Positions 1-12,036 of a stretch of 64,000 nucleotides of DNA are shown here, piece after piece. Source of the stretch: Strongylocentrotus droebachiensis (lineage: Eukaryota; Echinodermata; Echinoidea; Camarodonta; Strongylocentrotidae); NCBI GenBank assembly GCA_035222895.1, contig JAVYIG010002365.1, positions 1 through 64,000 on the forward strand, read 5' to 3'. Made by a program: the position numbers and the translations under genes. The number at the start of each line of letters is the position of its first letter. Positions within the stretch are counted from its first letter, which is position 1. The notes below the pieces were generated by a model. That model ran no database searches. It saw only the letters and a program-made list of their open reading frames with translations, and had not been told where the DNA came from.

Positions 1-92
1 AGGAGACACGAACGAACAAACGATCACAGCTGCCAACCACTCCTATTCTGGAGGAATGATTCCTATTTTCTTTGGCCCTCAAACTACTATTG

Positions 93-330
93 TGATCCCT
101 AGCTCAGTCGGTAGAGCAGTGGTCTTGAAATCCGGTGACCCGGTTCGAAGCCAGGTCGATGCGCTAGTGCCCTTTGGTAAGGCATTAATCTTCACTTCCA
201 GGTCCCTCAGAGAGGACCTAAAGCCGTCGGCCGTCTGGTTGCTTACAAGCATTTATGCTTTCTTAGCAGTCGGGCAAATAACAACCACCACCGTAAGTAC
301 CTCTCTCTTCCTGAAAACTTGTGTGTAAAA
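93..330 (+). mobile_element. tRNA-derived SINE
   Basis: The head looks like a tRNA. An RNA polymerase III A box (TAGCTCAGTCGG, 100-111) matches the consensus, and a B box (GGTTCGAAGCC, 142-152) lies about 30 bases downstream. The acceptor ends do not pair, and an unrelated ~180-base body follows, so this is a SINE and not a tRNA gene. Its 3' end is not sharp; 330 is an estimate. Confidence 0.6.
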
Positions 331-1103
331 AGTATACAAAAGAGAGATTCATCTTTGCTGTGAATGATTGGGTCGTTCTCACTTGCATCAGGTATCCACC
401 AAGGTTTTCATTGGATGAATGGAACCTTTCACACAGGGTCAGAATGTTCCTTCCACCACCCTCATCAGGCATCAGTAAATTGACATGAGGAAGTCCACGT
501 CTCCTTTACATAAGCGAAAGTACTTGGAATATACCTTCGTTTTGAAAGATGTGTACACAAAATCACCAAGTTATATTCATATACGCTCTTCAGTCGTTCT
601 TCGCACATAAATTGTTTTATATATTCAGTGTGTGGGCCTCACATCGCCATTGTAGTATCTACATGTAAAGTCAATGCAAAGGTCCGTGGATGATATTTGT
701 GTATGTATGTGTATTTTTGTTTGTCCATAGATCGAACAAACAGCCTTTCATATATATATTCATACTCTAGAAATATAGGGATGAAATTGGATGGTTATTT
801 AATTACCTAGAATGTTGCAGGATTATTCATATTAGGCAACTACGGTAGGCAATTGCATTATGAAAATGCAGTGTATTTTTTAATTGTAAATTGGTGGTCT
901 ACGCGTTTGCGCATGACAACCACACACATTTCTGAGAATTGCCATAGCAGTATTGTTTTAAAAACATTCAGTATATTGTGATAATTGCAATGGTCTCATG
1001 ACGAAGTGCAATCAATCACAATTTCATTTGAATTGATATCAATAGAAGTTTTATACATAGATAGGAGATTGTCAAGTCTGTGATTTATTGTCAATTCAGA
1101 TCA
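331..1103. other. no recognisable feature
   Basis: AT-rich non-coding DNA. I see no conserved reading frame, RNA gene or clear terminal repeat here. Confidence 0.5.
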
Positions 1104-1253
1104 GGGACCCGTTTCACAAAGCCCTTTTTTCAATGACAAATGACAAAAATCAGTGACAAATCTGCTGATAACCAATCAGAACCAAAGATTTCAGTAGCTT
1201 ATAACAAAAAACTATCATTTGTCACTGATGACAAGCTTTGTGAAACAGCCTCC
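1104..1253. mobile_element. MITE, GTTTCAC family (copy 1 of at least 4)
   Basis: This is a ~150-bp fold-back sequence. The left end reads GGGACCCGTTTCACAAAGC and the right end is its approximate reverse complement, GCTTTGTGAAACAGCC. Close copies lie at 45961, 54605 and 63443, and related GGGGCCC-type copies at 22704 and 25997. The shared middle includes the words CTGCTGATAACCAATCAGA and TTTCAGTAGCTTA. It has no coding capacity and the superfamily is not determined, because no target duplication is obvious. Confidence 0.7.
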
Positions 1254-1464
1254 AGTTGTGACTTGTTTTAATATATGACTGGGTCCCGGTGAATTGTTAA
1301 CCAGTATGGTTTCAGAAGGTCTCTGCTGTTGGGAATTTGTCTTTTTTTTTCTTCTTCTTCCACTTCCTCCTCTTCCTCCTCTTCATCTTCTTTGGTACGT
1401 TTTGACAGGACTTGTTGCTCCATGTACAAACACAAGCAAGGGTCACATGAACATAGACTACATT

Positions 1465-1743
1465 GGGTGGTATTCTCATAAGTTAGTCCAGACTAACCAA
1501 GAATTTTAGTTCACACTTCTATGAAATTCTAGGTTTCACTTCAATATTCATGAAAAAGAAATTCAGTTCATACTCATATTATCTTTTTCTTCCCATTTCA
1601 TTGCAAAATTAATTTTTTGGACACTTTTCATTGAAGGATTAAAATAATCAATACAGGGTAAATGAGTTGGCAACAGGCACTCCATAAAAGTGTGGACTAA
1701 CTTAGTACGCGCTAACTTAGTACACGCTACCGGAATACCACCC
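1465..1743. mobile_element. Harbinger-like MITE with GGGTGGTATTC ends
   Basis: The ends are perfect inverted repeats over GGGTGGTATTC, the same 11 bases that open the two large Harbinger-like copies at 11267 and 15873. Subterminal blocks (ACTAACTTAGTACGCG-like) are also inverted. It is about 279 bp with no coding sequence. I infer a non-autonomous relative of that family. The ends extend symmetrically by ATT, which blurs the target duplication. Confidence 0.55.
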
Positions 1744-2731
1744 AATGATCTTTGTTTGATATATTTTAGCATAAAGGTATCAATGATGCGGTCAGGTAGT
1801 CTATTCCAGTCTTTACATGTATATTGGAAAAGGAGAAATTGAAGGCATCTGTCCTCCAGTAGGTCTGCTCCAATTGTTGATGTAGCTAATTGTTGATCGA
1901 CAAGCTTTTTGTTTGTTTTGCAAAACAGCAACAGTAAATCGTCGCCTCGTTGGCAGGTCAAAAATGATGCATTAAGCAGAAGAGCGTTAGCACATAATTG
2001 CCTCAATCTTTTATAAAACTGACTAATTTCCGAGAAAAAAATTGTGGCCGTGTTCCGCATCATTGATACCTTTATGCTAAAAAGTAACGCACTTCTGCTT
2101 AGCGCTTCATTTTGTACCTGATATTCAAGCAACGCCCTTCTGCCACCCAGGCAAAGAAATGGTTGTGCACATAAAAAGGTTGCATAAGTTTCATGCCGCG
2201 TAACAGTAGAAAAACAGGAGACACAACTCTGAATTTTTGCAGGACATGAAAGATTCTTGCTATGAATATCTCTGTTATTTCCAATTTTGCAAGAGTTTCC
2301 CGTTGCAAATTGTTTTTTGTTGTTATGGCCCCTATGGTCTGGTCGATATCATATAGGTATTTTAAGAACAGTGTAATGAGGATACAACAGAGTATTTTTT
2401 ACTTATGATTATGCAGAATCATTATGTGTGTTAAATTTTTTTGCTAAGAAAAATATGAAACTAGACATACAGTCTTGTCCAACTTATTAGGTACTGAATA
2501 AGTCTATCATCGTGAAAAGCTCAAATGTGTAAGCATTTTTAAGAAATCAGTTTGGAAAGAGATATATTTGTAAATACATTGTCAAAGATATTTTATGTAG
2601 TGGGTAGCATTTATATACTGGTATCTATTTTGATGATAAGTATTTTGTACACAAAGAATTTTATTCCACTTTCGTCAATTGTTGTGATATATTTAGTGTG
2701 TGAACACCAGTGATATAATGTAAGAAGCTAT
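1744..2731. other. non-coding stretch with an uncertain long - strand frame
   Basis: A - strand frame of 189 codons covers 1563-2132 and contains a stretch like the C-terminus of a non-LTR reverse transcriptase (DWNRLPDRIIDTF). It runs through the MITE at 1465-1743 and has no further recognisable domain. It may be a relic or chance. The remainder (2133-2731) shows nothing I recognise. Confidence 0.3.
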
Positions 2732-2943
2732 CACTATGAACATGACAGACAAAGAAAGCGGACGAAATATACAGTTCCTCAGGTAAACAAAGGACATCCT
2801 TCACTGCTATTATGTAAAAAGGTGACTATGCATGTGACACCTGTTCTACACATTTTTACATAATAGCAGTGAAGGGATGTTCCTTTGTCTACCTGAGGAA
2901 CTGTATATTTTGTCCGCTTTCTTTGTCAGTCATGTTCATAGTG
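2732..2943. mobile_element. 212-bp palindromic MITE (CACTATGAACATG family), copy 1
   Basis: Near-perfect terminal inverted repeats of about 95 bases start with CACTATGAACATGAC and surround a short centre. It is flanked by TAT on both sides (2729-2731 and 2944-2946), consistent with a 3-bp target duplication. A second copy at 18032-18244 is about 95% alike by eye and flanked by TAA. The 3-bp duplication suggests the PIF/Harbinger group. The family assignment is inference. Confidence 0.8.
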
Positions 2944-3667
2944 TATGAGAGGCACATACATGCCAGGTTTTATTACTCCGGATTCAATGAGCAAGACTCG
3001 GTCATAGATATTGACACACATGTTCATGTTTTTGCAGGGATGACAGTTTTAGGTTTTGCTACCTTTATTTCATTGTTCAGGTTTTCATACTTTACAGAAT
3101 ATATGGGGCTCCTGAAATGTATGGATTTCTGTTCCAGTTGACTGTAAGAAACCAAGGGATATTCCCGTTTATGGTGCTTCTATTTTGAACAAACGAAGGG
3201 CATTAGCAAGGCTGTCACTACAGGGTGCCCAATACATTGTATCTAAGTCTAATCCCCTAATTTCAATATAGCGACACCAGGGCTTGTTCAAAGCGTTAAA
3301 ACAGAAAGTTATTCATTAGTTATTATATACAGGTACCCATATGAAGATTCTGGGCCTCTGATTGGTCAAAACTGCAGGCATGAAATAAGCTAATGACTGC
3401 TATGTAGTATAGCGATAAATATCGACTGGGCATAAGTCTGCTTGCACATGTGAGAACCTTATGGCTGAACATGAAATTTAACAGGGATTCGTGTGTGATG
3501 CTATTTTCTCTATTTTGTCTAGACTCTACAAATGAATACATTTTCACAGTCTTCTTTGCTAAAATGTCTCTTTTTGAGAATTGACGTGGACATGTGTTAC
3601 CGGTATATATAACAAATACTGTATTAGATGCTGCTTGTAAGTATCGGCTTGCATGGTGATATAGATA
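2944..3667. other. no recognisable feature
   Basis: AT-rich non-coding DNA. Long open frames here overlap neighbouring fold-back elements and look like chance. Confidence 0.4.
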
Positions 3668-3953
3668 TACAGTAGGCTTGCGGGTGCGCCATGTGAGAAA
3701 GAGGGAGGATGAGGTCTCCTGACGACGGATAGTCAACCTGTTCGAAACGTTGAGCCATTCCGCCACCCATCCTCTCCAAGCACTATAGTTCTCCTTAGAA
3801 CTATAAGCTAAGAAAGATAACCAACAGTCTTTTTCAAGACTACACCAACAGTCCTTTTCAGGACTACACACCCTCAAGAAAGATTACCGAGAGTCCTTTT
3901 CAGGACTCCTCAATCCTCCCTCTCTCACATAGTGCACTCGCAAGCCTACTGTA
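3668..3953. mobile_element. TIR element with repeated AGTCCTTTTCAGGACT blocks
   Basis: About 40 bases at each end are inverted repeats (TACAGTAGGCTTGCGGGTGC at left, its complement ending GCCTACTGTA at right), with TA on both outer sides. The interior holds three copies of an AGTCCTTTTCAGGACT-like palindrome and the string CTGACGA...CGAAACG, which resembles part of a hammerhead core. It is non-coding. A TA duplication would fit Tc1/mariner, but this is unproven. Confidence 0.6.
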
Positions 3954-4167
3954 TAAATACTGTATTAACTGCTTATTTTTCAGGTCATGGGTAAAACTGT
4001 AGCTCCTCACTGATCTAGGGACAGCACACTATGCCCTTTGACTTCATCTCAGGTCTCGGTAAAGCTTAGAGATCACCTTGGGCAATAGTTTTAATCATGT
4101 CCCCCAGAGCAGTCAATATAAGTATACACGGCCATAGTCAACTCTTATTTTTCATTAATATTCAGCT

Positions 4168-4268
4168 GTTCTTTTGTACATGTGTGTGATATCTCATGGC
4201 TTTGATTTGTTTGTATATTTGTGAAGCTCTATATAAAAATTAAATATTATTGTTATTATTATAAATAA
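4168..4268 (+). mobile_element. LINE/SINE 3' tail fragment
   Basis: The sequence ends AGCTCTATATAAAAAT followed by an ATTATTGTTATT tail. This is the typical 3' terminus of L2/CR1-type LINEs and their SINEs in marine invertebrates. No coding part remains. Confidence 0.35.
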
Positions 4269-4390
4269 AGTATATCATTTGCCTTCAATGCATATAGTGT
4301 GTTGGGTATTATAAGGGCATTAAATCTGTGTTATTCAGTATATGAGTTGAAGCCTTCTGCAAGGTTAAAAAGCATTTTTGTGATAAATTG

Positions 4391-7300
4391 TGTTTATGAT
4401 CAAGTGTCATAGTGATGGTGTTTGCTCATGATCAAGTGTCATAGTGATGGTGTTTGCTCATGATCAAGTGTCATAGTGATGGTGTTTGCTCATGATCAAG
4501 TGTCATAGTGATGGTGTTTGCTCATGATCAAGTGACATAGTGATGGTGTTTGCTCATGATCAAGTGTCATAGTGATGGTGTTTGCTCAATGACCAAGTGT
4601 CATAGTGATGGTGTCTGATCATGACCAAGTGTTATAGTGATGGTGTTTGCTCATGACCAAATGTCATAGTGATGGTGTTTGCTCATGATCAAGTGTCATA
4701 GTGATGGTGTTTGCTTATGATCAAGTGTGATAGTGATGGTGTTTGCTTATGATCTAGTGATGGTGTTTGCTCATGATCAAGTGTGATAGTGATGGTGTTT
4801 GCTCATGATCAAGTGTCATAGTGATGGTGTGCTAATAACCAAGTGTTATAGTGATGGTGTTTGCTTATGATCAAGTGTCATAGTGATGGTGTTTGCTCAT
4901 GATCAAGTGACATAGTGATGGTGTTTGCTCATGATCAAGTGTCATAGTGATGGTGTTTGCTCATGACCAAGTGTCATAGTGATGGTGTCTGATCATGACC
5001 AAGTGTTATAGTGATGGTGTTTGCTCATGACCAAATGTCATAGTGATGGTGTTTGCTCATGATCAAGTGTCATAGTGATGGTGTTTGCTTATGATCAAGT
5101 GTGATAGTGATGGTGTTTGCTTATGATCTAGTGATGGTGTTTGCTCATGATCAAGTGTGATAGTGATGGTGTTTGCTCATGATCAAGTGTCATAGTGATG
5201 GTGTTTGCTCATAACCAAGTGTTATAGTGATGGTGTTTGCTTATGATCAAGTGTCATAGTGATGGTGTATGCTCATAACCAAGTGTTATAGTGATGGTGT
5301 TTGCTTATGATCAAGTGTGATAGTGATGGTATTTGCTCATAACCAAGTGTTATAGTGATGGTGTTTGCTTATGATTAAGTGATAGTGATGGTGTTTGCTT
5401 ATGATCAAGTGTGATAGTGATGGTGTTTGCTAATGATCTAGTGATGGTGTTTGCTCATGATCAAGTGTGATAGTGATGGTGTTTGCTCATGATCAAGTGT
5501 TATAGTGATGGTGTTTGCTTATGATCAAGTGTGATAGTGATGGTGTTTGCTTATGATCTAGTGATGGTGTTTGCTCATGATCAAGTGTGATAGTGATGGT
5601 GTTTGCTCATGATCAAGTGTGATAGTGATGGTGTTTGCTCATGATCAAGTGTTATAGTGATGGTGTTTGCTTATGATCAAGTGTCATAGTGATGGTGTAT
5701 GCTCATAACCAAGTGTTATAGTGATGGTGTTTGCTTATGATCAAGTGTGATAGTGATGGTGTTTGCTCATAACCAAGTGTTATAGTGATGGTGTTTGCTT
5801 ATGATCAAGTGTCATAGTGATGGTGTATGCTCATAACCAAGTGTTATAGTGATGGTGTTTGCTTATGATCAAGTGTGATAGTGATGGTATTTGCTCATAA
5901 CCAAGTGTTATAGTATGGTGTTTGCTCATGATCAAGTGTCATAGTGATGGTGTTTGCTCATAACCAAGTGTTATAGTGATGGTGTTTGCTTATGATCAAG
6001 TGTGATAGTGATGGTGTTTGCTTATGATCAAGTGTGATAGTGATGGTGTTTGCTTATGATCTAGTGATGGTGTTTGCTCATGATCAAGTGTCATAGTGAT
6101 GGTGTTTGCTCATGATCAAGTGTCATAGTGATGGTGTTTGCTTATGATCAAGTGTGATAGTGATGGTGTTTGCTTATGATCTAGTGATGGTGTTTGCTCA
6201 TGATCAAGTGTGATAGTGATGGTGTTTGCTCATGATCAAGTGTCATAGTGATGGTGTATGCTCATAACCAAGTGTTATAGTGATGGTGTTTGCTTATGAT
6301 CAAGTGTGATAGTGATGGTGTATGCTCATAACCAAGTGTTATAGTGATGGTGTTTGCTTATGATCAAGTGTGATAGTGATGGTGTTTGCTTATGATCAAG
6401 TGTGATAGTGATGGTGTTTGCTTATGATCTAGTGATGGTGTTTGCTCATGATCAAGTGTGATAGTGATGGTGTTTGCTCATGATCAAGTGTCATAGTGAT
6501 GGTGTATGCTCATAACCAAGTGTTATAGTGATGGTGTTTGCTTATGATCAAGTGTGATAGTGATGGTGTATGCTCATAACCAAGTGTTATAGTGATGGTG
6601 TTTGCTTATGATCAAGTGTGATAGTGATGGTGTTTGCTTATGATCAAGTGTGATAGTGATGGTGTTTGCTTATGATCTAGTGATGGTGTTTGCTCATGAT
6701 CAAGTGTGATAGTGATGGTGTTTGCTCATGATCAAGTGTCATAGTGATGGTGTTTGCTTATGATCAAGTGTGATAGTGATGGTGTTTGCTTATGATCTAG
6801 TGATGGTGTTTGCTCATGATCAAGTGTGATAGTGATGGTGTTTGCTCATGATCAAGTGTCATAGTGATGGTGTGCTCATAACCAAGTGTTATAGTGATGG
6901 TGTTTGCTTATGATCAAGTGTCATAGTGATGGTGTATGCTCATAACCAAGTGTTATAGTGATGGTGTTTGCTTATGATCTGATCAGGTGTGATAGTGATG
7001 GTATTTGCTCATAACCAAGTGTTATAGTATGGTGTTTGCTCATGATCAAGTGTCATAGTGATGGTGTTTGCTCATAACCGAGTGTTATAGTGATGGTGTT
7101 TGCTTATGATCAAGTGTGATAGTGATGGTGTTTGCTTATGATCAAGTGTGATAGTGATGGTGTTTGCTTAAGATCTAGTGATGGTGTTTGCTCATGATCA
7201 AGTGTGATAGTGATGGTGTTTGCTCAGCATGATCAAGTGTCATAGTGATGGTGTTTGCTTATGATCAAGTGTGATAGTGATGGTGTTTGCTTATGATCTA

Positions 7301-8233
7301 GTGATGGTGTTTGCTCATGATCAAGTGTGATAGTGATGGTGTTTGCTCATGATCAAGTGTGATAGTGATGGTGTATGCTCATAACCAAGTGTTATAGTGA
7401 TGGTGTTTGTTTATGATCAAGTGTCATAGTGATGGTGTATGCTCATAACCAAGTGTTATAGTGATGGTGTTTGCTTATGATCAAGTGTGATAGTGATGGT
7501 ATTTGCTCATAACCAAGTGTTATAGTATGGTGTTTGCTCATGATCAAGTGTCATAGTGATGGTGTTTGCTCATAACCAAGTGTTATAGTGATGGTTTTGC
7601 TCATGATCAAGTGTCATACTGATGGTGTGTGCTCATGATCAAGTGCCATAGTGATGGTGTTTTCTCATGATCAAGTGTCATAGTGATGATGTTTGCTTTT
7701 GATCATGTGTGATAGTGATGGTGTTTGCTTATGAGCAAGTGTCATAGTGATGGTGTCTGCTCATGATCAAATGTCCTAGTGATGGTGTTTGCTCACGATC
7801 AAGTGTCATAGTGATGGTGTTTGCTAATGATCAAGTGTGATAGTGATGGTGTTTGCTCATAACCAAGTGTTATAGTCATGGTGTTTGCTCATGATCAAGA
7901 GTACTAGTCATGGTGTTTGCTCATGATCAATGTAATAGTGATGGTGTTTGCTCTTAACCAAGTGTTATAGTGATGGTGTTTGCTTATGATCAAGTGTGAT
8001 AGTGATGGTGTTTGCTTAATGATCAAGAGTACTAGTCATGGTGTTTGCTCATGATCAATGTCATAGTGATGGTGTTTGCTCTTAACCAAGTGTTATAGTG
8101 ATGGTGTTTGCTTATGATCAAGTGTGATAGTGATGGTGTTTGCTTATGATCAAGTGTGATAGTGATGGTGTTTGCTCATAACCAAGTGTTATAGTGATGG
8201 TGTTTGCTTAATGATCAAGAGTACTAGTCATGG
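4391..8233. repeat. 32-bp minisatellite array, left block
   Basis: Roughly 120 tandem units of CATGATCAAGTGTCATAGTG plus ATGGTGTTTGCT (32 bp). Common variants are TGTGATAG, TGTTATAG and CATAACC, and there is a shortened 24-bp unit (ATGATCTAGTGATGG). Variant units recur in fixed order, for example a four-unit block of about 120 bp, so there is a higher-order repeat made by block duplication. The array stops mid-unit at CATGGT, just before CAGGGGCG. The same unit resumes at 21736. Confidence 0.95.
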
Positions 8234-8820
8234 TCAGGGGCGTCGCTAGACCTTTTTCACTGGGGGGGGGGGGGGGGGGTGTAGAGGCCAACGATTACCG
8301 ACAAAACTATCCACCAATTACCGACAAAATTAAATTTCCAATATCTACAAATTCAACCCTATAAACCTGGGGCCGAAGGCTAAATTGTTTTTCCTATGGA
8401 CTATCTATAGTACTTGCATATGCGCAAAATGGTCATTTTCCTCGACGACATAAATATACGAATTATTTCTTCAATTTAGTCAGCATCATAGCTATATATT
8501 TTAATGCATGTGCGGAGCTAGGATCTTATTTTAGGGAGGGGCGGTAGTGAGCAAGAGAATCACTTAAAAGCGCGCTCATTAGGGGGGTGTGGGCAAGGGT
8601 GTCGATTTGTATCCGTGGTTGGGGGGGATGATAGGTGCCAAAATATTTTTCGGCAATGGATCAAAGCAACCAAGAGGTAGAAGCGTGTGGCAGGTTGCAC
8701 CCCCTCCCCAAGGGCGTAACCAGCATTTCATTTTACGGGGGGCGGTAGTGAGCGCGCGAATCACTTACAGAGCGCGCTCCCTAGGAGGTTGGGTGCAGGG
8801 AGGGGGCAGTTTCCCCCCTC
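8234..8820. mobile_element. unresolved element end, hAT-like CAGGGGCG start, G-rich
   Basis: The minisatellite breaks off at CAGGGGCGTCGCTAGACC, a start of the kind seen in hAT elements. A run of about 18 G follows. Two diverged copies of a GGGGCGGTAGTGAGC...CGCGCTC block lie at about 8533 and 8738. I could not find the matching right terminus, so this may be one end of the block that splits the minisatellite or a truncated element. Confidence 0.35.
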
Positions 8821-9986
8821 CCCCACGAAGCGCGGAAGCTTTGACGTTTCATTAAATTATTAGAGAAAAAAGACGATTCGTTGGACCGTTCTCGACTCTT
8901 AATCCTTGTTTGAATCAAGTTCCCCTTCCTCCGCGCGTAGCGCGGAAGCTCAGACGCTTCATTAGATTATTAAAGAAAGAAGACGATTCGATGTACCATT
9001 CTCGACTCTTAATCCTCGTCTGAATTCAGTCCCCCCCCCCTTCCGCGCAAAGCGCGGAAGCTTTCACGTTTCATTTAATTAATAGAGAAAGAAGACGATT
9101 CGTTGTCTCGTGTCCTTGTCTGAATTCAGTTTCCCCGCGCGGAAGCTTTGCATTTCAATAAATTATTACTCTTAATCCTTGTCTGTATTCATTTTCGCCC
9201 ATCCCGCGCGAAGCACGGACGCTTTACCGTTTCATTAAATTATTAGAGAAGGAAGACGATTCGTTGTATCGTGTCCTTGTCTGAATGCAGTTCCCCCCCC
9301 CCCCCCTACCGCGCAAAGCGCGGAAGCTTTGACGTTTCATTTAATTATTACTCTTAATCCACGTCTGAAATCATTTTCGCCCATCCCGCGCGTAGCGCGG
9401 AAGCTTTCACGTTTCCTTAAATTATTAGAGAAAAAAGACGATTCGTTGGACCGTTCTCGACTCTTAATCCTTGTTTGAATCAAGTTCCCCTTCCTCCGCG
9501 CGTAGCGCGGAAGCTCAGACGCTTCATTAGATTATTAAAGAAAGAAGACGATTCGATGTACCATTCTCGACTCTTAATCCTCGTCTGAATTCAGTCCCCC
9601 CCCCCCCTTCCGCGCAAAGCGCGGAAGCTTTCACGTTTCATTTAATTAATAGAGAAAGAAGACGATTCGTTGTCTCGTGTCCTTGTCTGAATTCAGTTTC
9701 CCCGCGCGGAAGCTTTGCATTTCAATAAATTATTACTCTTAATCCTTGTCTGTATTCATTTTCGCCCATCCCGCGCGAAGCACGGACGCTTTACCGTTTC
9801 ATTAAATTATTAGAGAAGGAAGACGATTCGTTGTATCGTGTCCTTGTCTGAATGCAGTTCCCCCCCCCCCCCTACCGCGCAAAGCGCGGAAGCTTTGACG
9901 TTTCATTTAATTATTACTCTTAATCCACGTCTGAAATCATTTTCGCCCATCCCGCGCGTAGCGCGGAAGCTTTCACGTTTCCTTAA
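8821..9986. repeat. GC-hairpin satellite (units of ~75-120 bp), with a ~566-bp duplication
   Basis: Each unit carries a perfect short hairpin (CCGCGCGTAGCGCGG or CCGCGCAAAGCGCGG), then AAGCTTT.ACGTTTC.TTAAATTATTAGAG, AGAAGACGATTCG and CTCTTAATCC, with C runs between units. The stretch 8856-9420 is repeated almost exactly at 9421-9986, so a block of about five units was duplicated. The array breaks at TTAA (9983-9986) and resumes at 21277 with TTAAATTATTAG. Confidence 0.85.
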
Positions 9987-10169
9987 AGGTACTGGCCTGT
10001 ATTCTGAAGTCAGGTTTAGTTAAACCCAGGTTTAACTTTAAACCCGGGTTTAACTAAGCCAGACTTCAGGTCTAAGTATCATTTCAGTTTCTGAAAGCCA
10101 GGTTTAGTTAAACCCAGGTTTAAGTCTAAAACCCAGGTTTAAAGTTAAGCCAAGGTTTAACTACCATGG

Positions 10170-11266
10170 AGATGTAGTCTGCTTCTACTGCACATGCTCA
10201 GTACAGCTCATCCATCTTCAAGGGTAGCTGATATAGGCTTTGTTATAGCTGGATTTCGTGCTGCAAATTTAATAATTTCAATTAAAAATATTCGACACAA
10301 ACAAATCTCTTTCGAAGCAACCATTGAACGTTATGACGTGATTTTTTGTTTTGTTTTACCCTTTGATTTATTGTTAAACTGCTGAAAAAGTCTGAATCGA
10401 GGTGGAATTGATCTTTACGAATAATAAATAATACACAAATCGGGATTCTACAATTTCTGCATGCCCAGATTAATCAAAACTTCCAGAACAACATAAAAAT
10501 GCTCTAAATAAGATTTAGATGACTAAAAGTTAAAAGAGAAACTAAAAATGATCAAAAATACCTTCTTGATGCAAAATAACTAGTCCAAAGTCAACATTGC
10601 TGAAGCTCATTTGTTTGATTTTTAGTTTTTTTTTAGGACAATGGAATCCTTTTTCGAACCGACATGTCGGGTATCATGATCCCCTAGCTTCTCGGTCACC
10701 GTGCGCGCATATCATCGATCGTGCGCGCATTCATTTGTACAAGTAGTCTAGATCTACACACGATTTAGAAATATTGCATTGTGCTAACAAAAAACGCTTA
10801 AAATTCGACCATATTAATTATTATATGAGCTTCAATGTTGACTTTGGACTAGTTATTCTGCATCAAGAAGGTATTTGTGATCATTTCTCTTTCAGTCATT
10901 TTAATCTTATTATAATATTAAGGCCTAGATCTAGATCTAGATCTAGGTCTAGATATCTAGATCTAACGTTAGATCTAGACCTCTAGACTTGTGCATCGTT
11001 CGGGGCATCTTAAGGATGTTCTCGATGTTTTGACATCATAGACTAGGCGCGCCTAATCGGTCTAGGTCTAGAGTCTAGACTAGATCTAGATCTAGGGCAG
11101 ATTCTACCCAAAACTCTACTACTAGATCTAGATCTAGGTCTAGAGTTCCGGCTTAATACACTCGTTGGCTCTTAATTATACTAATCCATGATTGTCTTAT
11201 AAATATAGATTTAGCTCTTCATTAATTTACTCTTAATTCTAATCCAACCTTAGGCCTAGAGTCTAC
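10170..11266. other. interior of element A with CTAGAT-rich simple sequence
   Basis: Mostly non-coding. Between about 10922 and 11140 the sequence is dense in CTAGATCTAG words (BglII/XbaI-like palindromes), with scattered echoes to 12240 and in the second inner copy. I see no gene. Confidence 0.5.
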
Positions 11267-11931
11267 GGGTGGTATTCTCGAAAGCGGCCTAAGTTAAATC
11301 AGTGGCCTAAACCTGGTTTAAACCATGGACTATCTTTTTTGCTATTCTCGAAGGCCGCCTAAAGATAAGCCAGGCTTAAATACGTCATAGTTCGGCCTAA
11401 CTTTAGGCCGCTCAGAGGGCAGGTTTAAATACGTCATAGTTCGGCCTAACTTCGCGTGACGTCACTTTTTAGTTAAATCGACTGTCCGCGGAGAGTGAAC
11501 GGTAAGTTTTGCATTTGAATTTCTATACTTGATAACAATTTACACTCTTTTGTATGGATAAGCGCTCATGAGAGTTACACCAGCTAATAAAGTATTTTTG
11601 TTACTTTCATGTTGCTGTACTGGTGATAATCTAAAATGCTTTTAACTGAATAAATTTGGGGGAAACTTGGTACATTTTCACAGTGTTCGCAGACCAGTCC
11701 CATACGTGCAAATAATTGTCGGTTAACATTTTCGTTTCCTGAGATTGAGCAATTTCTTACCGGGTAATTCTTTTTCTTGGCACTATTGTACTTTCGTACG
11801 CATATACCACCTTAACACCACCTTAAAACTATCATTGCTAGACGTAGAAACTACTTTTATAGTGGATTTTCGAGACGCTGTTGCCTAAAAGTGGACTAGC
11901 ACTAGGTCTAGGCCTAAATCTAGATCTAGCT

Positions 11932-12036
11932 GTCTCTTTCGTTCGTTTAATCGTTAGCCTCTGATTTGGGTAGGGTCGGCTCCTCTCTTTCAGGAGCCGA
12001 CCCTACCCAAATCAGAGGCTAACGAACGAAAGAGAG
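11932..12036. repeat. near-perfect hairpin inside transposon B copy 1
   Basis: TTAGCCTCTGATTTGGGTAG continues to GGTCGGCTCCT, then a ~7-base loop (CTCTTTC) and the exact reverse complement. Outer GTTCGTT/AACGAAC and CTCTTTC/GAAAGAG pairs lengthen the stem to about 45 bp with small interruptions. The same hairpin with small changes is in copy 2 (19662-19755), so it belongs to the element. Either strand could fold into a stable stem or the DNA into a cruciform. Confidence 0.8.

Noticed and set aside
93-165. tRNA gene at the window start
   Set aside because: A and B boxes are perfect but the acceptor stem does not pair and a SINE body follows.
1563-2132. 189-codon - strand frame as a gene
   Set aside because: It runs through a MITE, has no domain beyond a weak RT-like word, and no supporting splice or start context.
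3700-3745. hammerhead ribozyme in the fold-back element
   Set aside because: CTGACGA and CGAAAC are present, but helix II pairs poorly and no cleavage-site strand is evident. A covariance search would be needed.
3323-3877. 184-codon - strand frame as a gene
   Set aside because: Half lies inside the fold-back element at 3668-3953 and the composition looks like translated non-coding DNA.
4391-8233. CRISPR-like array
   Set aside because: Units are contiguous 32-bp repeats with no unique spacers, in a eukaryotic genome.
8579-8855. short overlapping frames with Gly/Pro-rich proteins
   Set aside because: Products of G and C runs in repeat DNA.
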